Assembly (NCBI GenBank): GCA_029167225.1
Contig: JARFNK010000017.1
Coordinates: 56,350 to 120,349, forward strand
DNA from: Sphingobium arseniciresistens
GTDB lineage: Bacteria; Pseudomonadota; Alphaproteobacteria; Sphingomonadales; Sphingomonadaceae
Direction of reading: 5' to 3'
DNA length: 64,000 nucleotides
This document shows, one piece after another, positions 26,501 through 35,200 of the stretch. The first letter of the stretch is position 1. The number at the start of each line of letters is the position of its first letter. The position numbers were made by a program, and so were the translations under genes. The notes below the pieces were generated by a model. The model was not told the DNA's origin. It saw nothing but the letters and a program-made list of their open reading frames with translations, and did not search any database.

Positions 26501-27598
26501 GTGTCGTTCAACACATTCGGCCGCGTGCTGCGCTTCACCACCTGGGGGGAAAGCCATGGCCCCGCCATCGGCACGGTCGTGGACGGCTGCCCTCCCGGCC
26601 TGCCGCTGAGCGAGGACGACATCCAGCCCTGGCTGGACCAGCGCAAGCCCGGCACGTCGAAATTCACCACCCAGCGGCGCGAGCCCGATCAGGTCCGCAT
26701 CCTCTCCGGCGTATTCGAGGGGAAGACCACCGGCACCCCGATCAGCCTGATGATCGAGAATGTCGACCAGCGATCGAAGGATTATTCCGACGTCGCCAAG
26801 GCCTATCGCCCCGGCCATGCCGACTATGCCTATGACGCGAAATACGGCTTTCGCGACTATCGCGGCGGCGGCCGGTCGAGCGCGCGCGAAACCGCGAGCC
26901 GGGTGGCGGCGGGCGCGGTCGCGCGGCTGGTAATCCCGGAGGTCGATGTCTTCGCCTATGTCAGCGAGATCGGCGGCGACGCCATCGACATGGCCAATTT
27001 CGATCCGTCCGAGATCGCCAACAACCCCTTCTTCTGTCCCGATGCACAGGCGGCCAAGCGCTGGGAAATCCTGGTGGACGAGGCCCGCAAGGCCGGATCG
27101 TCGCTGGGCGCGGTCGTGGAATGCGTCGCCAGCGGCGTCCCCGCCGGCTGGGGCGCGCCCCTCTATGCCAAGCTCGACAGCGAACTGGCGTCGGCCTGCA
27201 TGAGCATCAACGCGGTCAAGGGCATCGAGATCGGCGACGGTTTCGCCGCGGCGCGGCTGCGCGGCGAGCAGAATGCGGACCCGATGCGGCCTGGAGCGGA
27301 TGGGGGCCATGACGGCCCCGTCTTCCTTGCCAATCATGCAGGCGGCATCGCCGGCGGCATCTCCACCGGACAGCCGATCAAGCTGCGGGTGGCCTTCAAG
27401 CCGACCAGTTCCATCCTCATCCCGGTCGAGACCGTGACCCGCGAGGGCGAGGCAAGCGAGATCATCACCAAGGGACGACACGACCCCTGCGTGGGCATTC
27501 GCGGCGTGCCGGTGGTCGAGGCGATGGTCGCCTTCGTGCTCGCAGACCAGAAGCTGCTCGATCGGGCCCAGTGCGGCGAACGCCCCGGCCCCGCCTGA
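26501..27598 (+). CDS. aroC: Chorismate synthase
   Basis: The 365-residue FMN-dependent enzyme makes chorismate, the branch point to aromatic amino acids. All three family signatures are present: [38 protein letters not shown], and the late [17 protein letters not shown]. The start is a GTG at 26501 ([19 protein letters not shown]) preceded by TCGGGGG; no ATG gives the correct N-terminus. It follows fabI and is the last gene before a 660-base gap. Confidence 0.96.
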   Translation: MSFNTFGRVLRFTTWGESHGPAIGTVVDGCPPGLPLSEDDIQPWLDQRKPGTSKFTTQRREPDQVRILSGVFEGKTTGTPISLMIENVDQRSKDYSDVAKAYRPGHADYAYDAKYGFRDYRGGGRSSARETASRVAAGAVARLVIPEVDVFAYVSEIGGDAIDMANFDPSEIANNPFFCPDAQAAKRWEILVDEARKAGSSLGAVVECVASGVPAGWGAPLYAKLDSELASACMSINAVKGIEIGDGFAAARLRGEQNADPMRPGADGGHDGPVFLANHAGGIAGGISTGQPIKLRVAFKPTSSILIPVETVTREGEASEIITKGRHDPCVGIRGVPVVEAMVAFVLADQKLLDRAQCGERPGPA

Positions 27599-27812
27599 CC
27601 GCTTGGGGCGAGCCCCGGATACCCCCTGCGCCATCGGCAGACCGCACCGCATTTCCGGTAAAGCGGGCGATGCGGCACGACAGCGCGCCCAATTTGCGCT
27701 AAGATCCGAGTCGGCTTTTTCCTTCAGGATGCAGGGCAAAGCGAGAGCATGGGGAACGCCATCTGCCTCAGCGCAGTGGCTATAAAATGTCCCCTTTACG
27801 CCAGCATCCTCC

Positions 27813-27840
27813 GGGCCGGTCATCCATGGATGACCGGCCC
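27813..27840. terminator. Perfect 28-base palindrome, likely terminator after aroC
   Basis: GGGCCGGTCATCCA at 27813-27826 is followed immediately by its exact reverse complement to 27840, and then TTTACCTTT. This is a strong GC-rich hairpin with a short T-rich tail, 215 bases after the aroC stop. The surrounding gap 27599-28258 (660 bases) has no convincing gene; it also holds the repeat at 28054-28081 and the promoter region of the symporter gene. Confidence 0.6.
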
Positions 27841-28053
27841 TTTACCTTTGGGTCGGAACGGCAGTCCAGCCCATGACCTCATCCCTGCCACGCACCGCAC
27901 TGGCCATGATGATGCGATGGCCATTTCATGCCTGCATTTGGCACTCACCACCGTTGCAGCCCATTGAGCCTTGAAACAGAACCGTTCGGGCTGTCTGGAC
28001 GAGGCGGTACGCGTCCAGATGTCGGAGCCTCGCCCTTCGTCAAAGGAAGAACG

Positions 28054-28081
28054 GCCCTTCGACCAGTTCAAGGGCGAACGG
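28054..28081. repeat. Second copy of the dispersed repeat family seen at 2043
   Basis: Arms GCCCTT (28054-28059) and AAGGGC (28070-28075) form a hairpin. Read on the reverse strand the element is CCGTTCGCCCTTGAACTGG then TCGAAGGGC, almost the same as CCGTTCGCCCTGAGCGTG then TCGAAGGGC at 2043-2069. This shared sequence, not just the hairpin, marks the two as one family. Confidence 0.65.
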
Positions 28082-28258
28082 AAAAGGTGATCTCGATAAA
28101 AGGCGAGATGCTGCGGCCTCCCGTTTCAAGCAGCACTCAACCCAAGGACAACGCAACCCGCCTACTCCCAATAGTGGCTTGCGTTGCGACAACCGTTCTC
28201 CCTTGCTAGGTGTCGGGCCAAGGGCGCCGCATCCAAACATCATCGGGGTACATTCTGC

Positions 28259-29602
28259 ATGGCCAAAAGGCTGACTTCCTTCATCCTCATCGGCATGCTT
28301 CTGGGTATCCTGGTCGGCTATGTGACGAACCTGATGATTGGCGACAACGCCGCGCTGGCCAAGCAGGTGGCGGGTTATTTCCATTTGCTTGCGGATGTCT
28401 TCCTGCACCTCATCAAGATGATCATCGCGCCGCTGGTCTTCTCCACCCTCGTCGCCGGTATCGCGCATATGGGCGATAGCACCGCGCTGGGCCGCATCGG
28501 CGGGCGGGCGCTGGCATGGTTCATCATCGCCAGCCTGATCTCGCTGTCCATCGGCCTGATCTTCGTCAACCTGTTCGCGCCGGGCGAGGGACTGAACCTT
28601 GTCCGCAATGGCGTGGACGCGGGCGTCAGCACCGAGGGGCTGAACCTCAAGGACTTCATCCTCCACATCTTCCCGACATCGATGATCCAGGCGATGGCGG
28701 ACAACCAGATCCTGCAGATCGTGGTCTTCTCGCTGTTCGTGGGCGTCGCGCTCACCGCCATCGGCGACAAGGGCAAGCCGATCGTCACCGTCATCGAATC
28801 ACTCGTCGAGCTGATGCTGCAGGTGACGGGCTATGTGATGCGCGTCGCGCCCTTCGCCGTGTTCGGGGCGCTCGCCTCCTCGGTCACGGAGCGCGGCCTT
28901 GGCGTGCTCGTCACCTTCGGGCAGTTGATCGGCGAATTCTACCTGTCGCTGGCGGTGCTGTGGTGCGTGCTGGCCTTTGCGGGCTTCATCTTCCTGGGCA
29001 AGCGCATGCTCACGCTGATGCGCTACATCCGCGAGCCCGCGCTGATCGCCTTCTCCACCGCCTCGTCCGAAGCGGCCTATCCAAAGATGCTGGAGCAGCT
29101 TGACCGCTTCGGCGTGCCGCGCCGCATCTACAGCTTCGTGCTGCCGCTCGGCTACAGCTTCAACCTGGACGGGTCGATGATGTACGCCGCCTTCGCGACG
29201 ATCTTCATCGCGCAGGCCTATGGCATCGCGCTCGGCATCGGCACGCAGATCACCATCCTGCTGGTGCTGATGGTGACGAGCAAGGGCATCGCCGCCGTCC
29301 CCCGCGCCTCGCTGGTCGTCGTCGCCGCGACGCTGGGCCAGTTCAACCTGCCGGTCGAGGGCGTCGCCTTCATCCTGGCGGTCGATCACTTCATGGACAT
29401 GGGCCGCACCTGCACCAACGTCATCGGCAACGCCATCGCCACCGCCGTCATCACCAAGTGGGAAGGCATGCTGGAGGTCGAGGAGCCGATTTCGGTCGAA
29501 CGCCCCCATGCCCCCGCCCATACCGCCTCCCATGGCAAGGCCGGGCTTGAACTGGCGGAAGACATGGTGCGGGACGAGCGCGGCGGGCCGCACGGGGCAT
29601 GA
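28259..29602 (+). CDS. Dicarboxylate/amino acid:cation symporter (DAACS family)
   Basis: The 447-residue protein has the DctA/GltP fold: eight helices and two hairpin loops. Visible signatures are KMIIAPLVFSTLVAGIAHM, the serine-rich hairpin FSTASSEAAYPKMLEQLD, the central YSFNLDGSMMYAAFATIFIAQAYG (NxDG region), and GVAFILAVDHFMDMGRTCTNVIGNAIAT (DxxxDxxRTxxNVxGN). It imports a C4-dicarboxylate or glutamate/aspartate with cations. The ATG at 28259 begins with a membrane helix. Its stop overlaps the start of the next gene (ATGA). Confidence 0.94.
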   Translation: MAKRLTSFILIGMLLGILVGYVTNLMIGDNAALAKQVAGYFHLLADVFLHLIKMIIAPLVFSTLVAGIAHMGDSTALGRIGGRALAWFIIASLISLSIGLIFVNLFAPGEGLNLVRNGVDAGVSTEGLNLKDFILHIFPTSMIQAMADNQILQIVVFSLFVGVALTAIGDKGKPIVTVIESLVELMLQVTGYVMRVAPFAVFGALASSVTERGLGVLVTFGQLIGEFYLSLAVLWCVLAFAGFIFLGKRMLTLMRYIREPALIAFSTASSEAAYPKMLEQLDRFGVPRRIYSFVLPLGYSFNLDGSMMYAAFATIFIAQAYGIALGIGTQITILLVLMVTSKGIAAVPRASLVVVAATLGQFNLPVEGVAFILAVDHFMDMGRTCTNVIGNAIATAVITKWEGMLEVEEPISVERPHAPAHTASHGKAGLELAEDMVRDERGGPHGA

Positions 29603-30213
29603 AGACGTCCGGCCTCGCCCGGCCGGCTGCGGCGCTGGTCGCGGCGGTCGCCTGGATCGGGCTGGGCGCGCAGATCAATGCGACCTTCGTTGCGACCGGC
29701 GATATCGGCGCGACGCTGTGGATTTTGCTGCGCTTCTTCACGATCATCGCCAATCTTTCGATAGCTGTCGTCTTCAGCCTCATCGCCGCCGATACGGCGC
29801 GCAAGGCCGCATGGCAGCTGGTACCGGCATTGACACTCGCGATCCTGCTGGTCGGCGTCGTCTATGCGGTGCTGCTGGAAGGGCTGGAACATCTGACCGG
29901 CACGGCGGTCTTCGCCAATTTCGTGATGCACAAGGTCACGCCCGTCCTTGTGCCGCTGTGGTGGCTGTTCTTCATGCCCAAGGGCAAGCTCACGCGGGGC
30001 GCGCCTTTGCGCTGGACGATCTTTCCGCTCGCCTATCTGCCCTATGGCATCTGGCGGGGCATGACCGACGGCAGATATCCCTACCCCTTTCTCAATGTCG
30101 AGAAGATCGGCTGGCTGCAGGTCGCAGGCACCTGCCTCGTGATCGCCGCAGGCTTCATCGCCGCCGGCTATGCGCTGGTCGTGCTCGACCGCATCCTAGG
30201 CCGGCGCTTCTAA
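29599..30213 (+). CDS. Pr6Pr family membrane protein
   Basis: The 204-residue protein has six hydrophobic helices. It resembles the Pr6Pr family (distantly like the FAR-17a/AIG1 proteins) in FFTIIANLSIAVVFSL, NFVMHKVTPVLVPLWWLFF and YPYPFLNVEKIGWLQ. The function is unknown. Its start overlaps the stop of the symporter by four bases, so it is co-translated with it. Confidence 0.85.
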   Translation: MKTSGLARPAAALVAAVAWIGLGAQINATFVATGDIGATLWILLRFFTIIANLSIAVVFSLIAADTARKAAWQLVPALTLAILLVGVVYAVLLEGLEHLTGTAVFANFVMHKVTPVLVPLWWLFFMPKGKLTRGAPLRWTIFPLAYLPYGIWRGMTDGRYPYPFLNVEKIGWLQVAGTCLVIAAGFIAAGYALVVLDRILGRRF

Positions 30214-30226
30214 CACGGCCTTCAGT

Positions 30227-30442
30227 TCAGGCCGGCGCGACGCCGTCCGCCTCCACCACGCCATCGCCAATATAATAGCCCTGCACCCGCACCCGTTTTT
30301 CAACATGGTCGACGGGCACGCGGTGCAGACTGAGCCGCCACTGGCCGCCACGATCCCGCTTCAGGACGAAGCCGCCGCTGTCGCGCAGCAGGCGGCCCGT
30401 CTCGTTCACTTCAGCGCCGATGGCGATATCCTGTGCATCCAT
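30227..30442 (-). CDS. Small DUF5818-type protein
   Basis: The 71-residue protein has the sequence GRLLRDSGGFVLKRDRGGQWRLSLHRVPVDHVEKRVRVQGYY. This pattern (G-L-x-R-D-x-G-G-F-x-L-x-R-D-x-G-G-x-W-x-L, then a KRVRVxG strand) is what I know as DUF5818, short proteins frequent in sphingomonads. It is probably a small OB-like beta barrel of unknown function. The ATG at 30442 lies five bases after the DUF1328 stop. Confidence 0.7.
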   Translation of the reverse strand: MDAQDIAIGAEVNETGRLLRDSGGFVLKRDRGGQWRLSLHRVPVDHVEKRVRVQGYYIGDGVVEADGVAPA

Positions 30443-30447
30443 GCACG

Positions 30448-30633
30448 TCAGTCTATCGCGTTCTTGATGCCCTTGCCAGCGATCAGCCCCAGCACGAGGA
30501 AGATGGCGAACAGCGCGATCGCCAGGAAGAACAGGAATTTGGCGATACCGACGAACGTGCCGGCCGCGCCGCCGAAGCCCAGGATGGCAAGCACCGCGGC
30601 GATGATGAGGGCAATGATGGCTAGACGGATCAT
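30448..30633 (-). CDS. DUF1328 (UPF0391) small membrane protein
   Basis: The 61-residue protein consists of two membrane helices (AIIALIIAAVLAILGFGGAAG and AKFLFFLAIALFAIFLVLGLIAG) ending in KGIKNAID. This is the YtjA/DUF1328 pattern. Such proteins are often induced by stress, though no promoter of the EcfG type was seen here. It is five bases upstream of the DUF5818 gene and the two should share a transcript. Confidence 0.88.
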   Translation of the reverse strand: MIRLAIIALIIAAVLAILGFGGAAGTFVGIAKFLFFLAIALFAIFLVLGLIAGKGIKNAID

Positions 30634-30722
30634 GGAAACATCCTCTCAGGCAATGTGATGCCAGGGAAATGTCCGAACCGGCCGGCTTGTTCCGCCCGCC
30701 CCCGCGCGCGGGGCCGATATGC

Positions 30723-31652
30723 CTATGCAGGCTTACGCCGCACCGGCACCCGGATCGAGCAGATATCCGCGCCATCCGCCGGAACCGTGAAGAAATCATC
30801 GTCCCGGTGGCGCATCCGCTCGGCATAGGCAGCGAAGGTCGCGCTGCCGGTATCGAACATCTGGAAACGGGGCTGCTCGGCTGGCGGCAGTTCGCTGGCG
30901 AGCCGTACCGAGACGATCGGCGTGGGCGCCTGTTCCTTGCCGTAGAAGCCCATATTGCCCGTGCCGCGCGGCAGGCTGGAGAGAAAGGCTATTCCCTCGA
31001 TCACGCGGCCGACCAGCGCGATGTTGCGATCGAGCCCGCGTGGCGCATGGCCGATCACCGCGTAGAGCTCCGCCCCACTGCCCGAATCGGGCTTCAGGTT
31101 TCGCCCGACGCCCACCGCGCCATAGCAATGGGTCGGCCACCAGTTCGTGCCATCCCCCGCGACCGGCCAGCCGTTGAGGAAGCCGGTACGCTTGGCAAAG
31201 GAATCCGGGCTGGCCGCAGGGACGACCTTCGGCAGGACGCTTGCAGGCTGGCTGTAATCTTCCGGCAGAGTTTCTGGCACGCCCGCGGGCAGTGGCTTCT
31301 TCTCGGTCACGTCGCCCCATTGCGCGACATAATTGTCCTGGATGCGATAGACGCTGGTGCCGTCCCACCAATGCGCTTTGGCGAGCGCCTTCATGCTCGC
31401 GACATGGGCTTGGGAAAAATGCGGCGCAAGCTGGATGAAGACTTGCCGGTCGCCAGCAAGCGTCATCACCAAAATGTCCTGCGGCGCAATGTCGACCCAG
31501 GCGGAAGCCGGTGCGGCGGCGGTGATCTCCGCCGGCGTGCGTGGCGGCTTGGCGGCCTCCTGCGCAGCAAGAGGCGAGGTTGCCAGCGCCAGAAGCGCGA
31601 CGATGGCGGGGGCAAGCGCATGGCGCAGCGGGTCGGTGCGGGACAAAATCAT
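30723..31652 (-). CDS. Periplasmic cyclophilin-type peptidylprolyl isomerase
   Basis: The 309-residue protein has a signal peptide (ALAPAIVALLALATSPLAAQEA) and a cyclophilin domain: VFIQLAPHFSQAHVASMKALAKAHWWDGTSVYRIQDNYVAQWGD, and later YAVIGHAPRGLDRNIALVGRVIEG. Segments are longer than in small cyclophilins (an insert around 95-140), as in several sphingomonad versions. It should help folding in the periplasm. The open frame extends beyond the ATG at 31652 through the tRNA-Ser, which is chance. Confidence 0.9.
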   Translation of the reverse strand: MILSRTDPLRHALAPAIVALLALATSPLAAQEAAKPPRTPAEITAAAPASAWVDIAPQDILVMTLAGDRQVFIQLAPHFSQAHVASMKALAKAHWWDGTSVYRIQDNYVAQWGDVTEKKPLPAGVPETLPEDYSQPASVLPKVVPAASPDSFAKRTGFLNGWPVAGDGTNWWPTHCYGAVGVGRNLKPDSGSGAELYAVIGHAPRGLDRNIALVGRVIEGIAFLSSLPRGTGNMGFYGKEQAPTPIVSVRLASELPPAEQPRFQMFDTGSATFAAYAERMRHRDDDFFTVPADGADICSIRVPVRRKPA

Positions 31653-31742
31653 GCCGATGATAAGAGCGCGGCACATTCTCAAAGTAAAGCACCTTGCCCT
31701 TCGGGGAATCACACGATAGGGAGCCAGCCTTCCAGTGCATGC

Positions 31743-31833
31743 GGAGCGGTGGCCGAGTGGTCGAAGGCGCTCGCCTGGAAAGTGAGTATACGCCAAAAGC
31801 GTATCCAGGGTTCGAATCCCTGCCGCTCCGCCA
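31743..31833 (+). tRNA. tRNA-Ser (anticodon GGA)
   Basis: A complete class II tRNA: acceptor arms GGAGCGG (31743-31749) and CCGCTCC (31823-31829), discriminator G, encoded CCA to 31833. The anticodon loop CTGGAAA has GGA at 31777-31779. The long variable arm TATACGC-CAAAA-GCGTATC and the T-arm CAGGGTTCGAATCCCTG identify tRNA-Ser. It marks the left border of the accessory block with the nic genes; tRNA-Ser genes are common integration sites, but I did not find a duplicated 3' end on the right. Confidence 0.97.
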
Positions 31834-32250
31834 TTCCGCCCTTCGCCGGCGTTCACCGCAGCCCGGAAAATCAAAATAAATATCTGAAAAACGGGAGTTT
31901 TTACCACTCGCGTTCGACATCATTCGCTGCAGTCTGGAAACTGGTGTGGGGCTGGGTGAACTCGGCATGCGAGCCTTCACGAGGGGCGGCTTGAGGCGGC
32001 GGCGTTCATGAAGCGCCTGCGCGCACGCGGGCTCAGCAGCAGTCGGCTGGCGCTGTAGGCTATCCTTGGCCCAACCGATTGCAGATTGTGCTCCTTCAGT
32101 TGTGACAACGCCCCGCAACTTTGGAGGAGATAGCCTACATGATGGAAGCGGATGACGGAGCCAGCGGCAGGCAGCTAATCGGTATAGAATGAACGCCCCT
32201 AATTTCTAGACGCCTTGGACACATCCACGCTGGCAGAGCGGTCGCCGGCT
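31834..32250. other. Gene-free stretch between tRNA-Ser and nicB, with a long inverted repeat
   Basis: No convincing gene occupies these 417 bases. An 11-bp perfect inverted repeat TGTAGGCTATC (32054-32064) and GATAGCCTACA (32129-32139) is separated by 64 bases. A strong Shine-Dalgarno GGAGGAGA at 32123-32130 lies in front of ATGATG at 32139, which opens a frame of only 17 codons ending at 32192. It looks like the stub of an interrupted gene or the end of a lost mobile element. Convergent transcription of nicB ends at 32251. Confidence 0.5.
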
Positions 32251-35200
32251 TCAGGGATGCAGGCGTGCTGCCGCGACCGCGCGCTCGATGTCGGTCCATT
32301 CGGGCTGGTCCGGGGCGAAGCGCGCGCGGACATATCGCGCGATCTGCGCCACCTGCCGGTCGCTCATGGCGCGGGCGAAGCCGGGCATCATCCCCCGCTC
32401 GGGAAAGGCCTGGCTCTGCGCGCCCTCCAGGATCGTACGCACGAGGTTGTCGGGCACCGGCGCGCGCACCGCGCTATTCGTGGCGAGCGGCGGCCGCAGC
32501 CCGAAACCGGGAACCGGGCCGGGCGTGTGGCACACGGCGCAGGCCGCCTCGAATGCCCTCGCCCCTGCACCCTTCAGCCCCACGGCGCGCTCCTGAGCCC
32601 GCGTCTCCAACTGACGCGCCACAGCTGCCTGCCATTCGGCGGTCATGTCGCCGTGCCCAAGCGAGGCCAGATAAATCGCCATCGCGCGCAGATCGGTATC
32701 GGGCAGGCTACCCAGTTCGGCGATGACCGGGGCCATGGGGCCGCCGGCAACGCCGTGCCGTGCCGACTGCCCATGGCGCAGGTATTCGTAGAAGTCCTGC
32801 TCCGACCACGGCACCCCGTCGGCATGCGTGGCGGAGAGCGCCGGGGCCCACCAGCCGTCCACCAGCGCGCCGGCGTACCGACCGCTGCCCTTGACCTCGG
32901 CCCCGGCCGCATTGCGCGGCGTGTGGCACGCGCCGCAGTGCCCCACCCCCTCGACAAGGTAGGCCCCGCGGTTCCATTCGGGCGAGCGGGCCGGATCGTC
33001 CTGCCAGGCACGCGGATCGTGGAAGGCAGCGTTCCATAGCGCCAGCCCGGCGCGCTGGTTGAACGGAAACGGCAGCCGCGTTGGCGGCGGCGCGTGGCTC
33101 ACGGCCGGCTGGCTGGTCAGGTAGGCATAGAGCGCCCCGATGTCGGTATCGGTCAGCTTGGCGAACGCGGTATAGGGAAACGCCGGATAGAGATGTCGTC
33201 CGTCACGCGAAATCCCCTCGCGCATGGCGCGCGTGAACGCGGCAAGCGACCAGGTGCCGATCCCATGGACCGGATCGGGAGTGATGTTGGTGGAATAGAC
33301 GGTCCCGAACGGCGTTTCCATCGCCCGCCCACCGGCATTTACCTTGCCGCCGGGCGCGGTGTGGCACACCGCGCAGTCGCCGGCGGCGGCCACCTGCCGC
33401 CCGCGTTCGATCGTCGCCGCGCTATAGAAGCCGGCCGGTGGGGGCACGGCTGGCGCCAGCGCCGAGCGCCACGGCATTGCGATCGCCATGCCCGCCGCCA
33501 GCCCGGCGCCGATGCCCGAGAGGTTCCAGCGCCACTTGCGCCCGATCCCCGGCCGCGCCTCCGTCCAGGCCGGAGCCTGCGCCGGCGGCTCGGGCGCCAG
33601 CAGCAATCCCTTTTCGGCAAGCGCCTCGCGGACCTTTTCGGGCGTGAAGGGCGGCTCGCGAAAGCGGATACCGGTGGCATCGTAAAGCGCGTTGGCGATC
33701 GCCGCCGCACTGGGGACCGATGCGCTTTCCCCCGCGCCCAGCGGCGGCTCGTCGGGCTGGGGCAGCATCAGCACGTCGATCTCGGGCACCTCGGGGAAGG
33801 TGATGAGCGGATAGTTGCCCCACTCCAGCGCAGCGACGCCACGCTCGTCGAAGGGCACCTGTTCCACCAACGCGCGCGAGGCGGACTGCACAACATTGCC
33901 ATGGATCTGATGGCGCACCCCGTCGGGGTTTATCATCAGGCCGGCATCATGGCCCACCGTGACCTTTTCCACGCGGACCTCGCCCGTGCGCGCGTTGACT
34001 GCGACATCGGCGACCCAGGCGGCCCATGCCGCGCCATAGCCGGGAAACTTCGAATGTACGTAAAGCGCATAGGCGAAGCCGCGCCCGCGCAGCCAGTCCC
34101 CCTCGCGCGGGACCGTCTGCGGCCGCGTGTGCGGCGTCCAGCCCGCGCGTTCGGCTGTGGCCTCGACCACCGCGATGCCGCGCTTGTCGGTGAGGTAGCG
34201 CAGTCTGTACTCGACCGCATCGACGCCCGCCATCGCCGCCGCCTCGTCGATCCAGCTTTCGTGCGCGAAGCTGTTGGGCAGGGCCGACACGCCGCGCAGC
34301 CAGGACGCACGAACGATTGGCGCCGTATCGTGGATCACCACGCGCTTGTTGGGAAAGTCGTAGGGAGCGACCGAGGTGCGATCGCCCATCTCCCACATCT
34401 CCGGCTGGTTGGACACCTTGCCGGTCAGCAACAACGCCAGCGTGGGTGAGCCGTTGGACGGATAGCGCGAGGAATAGTCGTAGGCGAGCGCCTCTCCAGC
34501 CTCGTCCAACGCGCCGCGCACCTGCATCAGCTGCCCGGCGCCCTTGGGCTCCCACAAATGCTCCTGCTCGCGGGTGAGTTGCACGCGCACCGGGGCACCC
34601 ACCGCGCGGGCCAGGAGTGCGGCATCCGCAGTCACGTCGTCGGCGCAGTTGCGGCCATAGCAGCCGGCCGCTTCCATGCGCACCACGTCCACTTGCTCGA
34701 CCGGGATGTCCAGCAATCCGGCAAGGTCGGCGCGCATTGGATATGGATTCTGCGTGCCACTCCACACCCGCAGGAACCCGTCCTGCCAGTCGGCGACGGC
34801 GCATGAGGGACCGATGGAGGCGTGCATCTGGTAGGGCCACACATATGTGCGGTCCATCGGCATCGCCGCATCGGCGATAGCGGCATCGACGTCGCCCTGC
34901 TCATGCAGATAGCGCGGGCGCGTGTCACTGGCTCCGATCGCCTCGGCTAGGTTCTCCATGTCGCGCAGCGCGGGCGCGGGTTTCCATTCCACCGCCAGCA
35001 GATGCATCGCCAGCTCGGCGATCTCCTCGCGCTGCGCCACAACGCCCACGAAGTCGCCCTGGGTGACGATCGCGACGATGCCCGGCAGATGGGCGATCGA
35101 GGCGCGGTCCACGGCGATGAGGCTGGTGCCGACGAAGTCTCCCCCGTCGATGCCGGCGTAAGGCGGACGCACCACCCGGCCGTGCAGCATCCCGTCCACA

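Noticed and set aside
30723-31907. Extended start of the cyclophilin gene running through the tRNA
   Set aside because: The extension translates the tRNA-Ser complement; the signal peptide begins at the ATG at 31652.
32827-34449. Long forward reading frames opposite nicB
   Set aside because: They mirror nicB codons and show no family; nicB has three haem motifs and a full molybdopterin domain.
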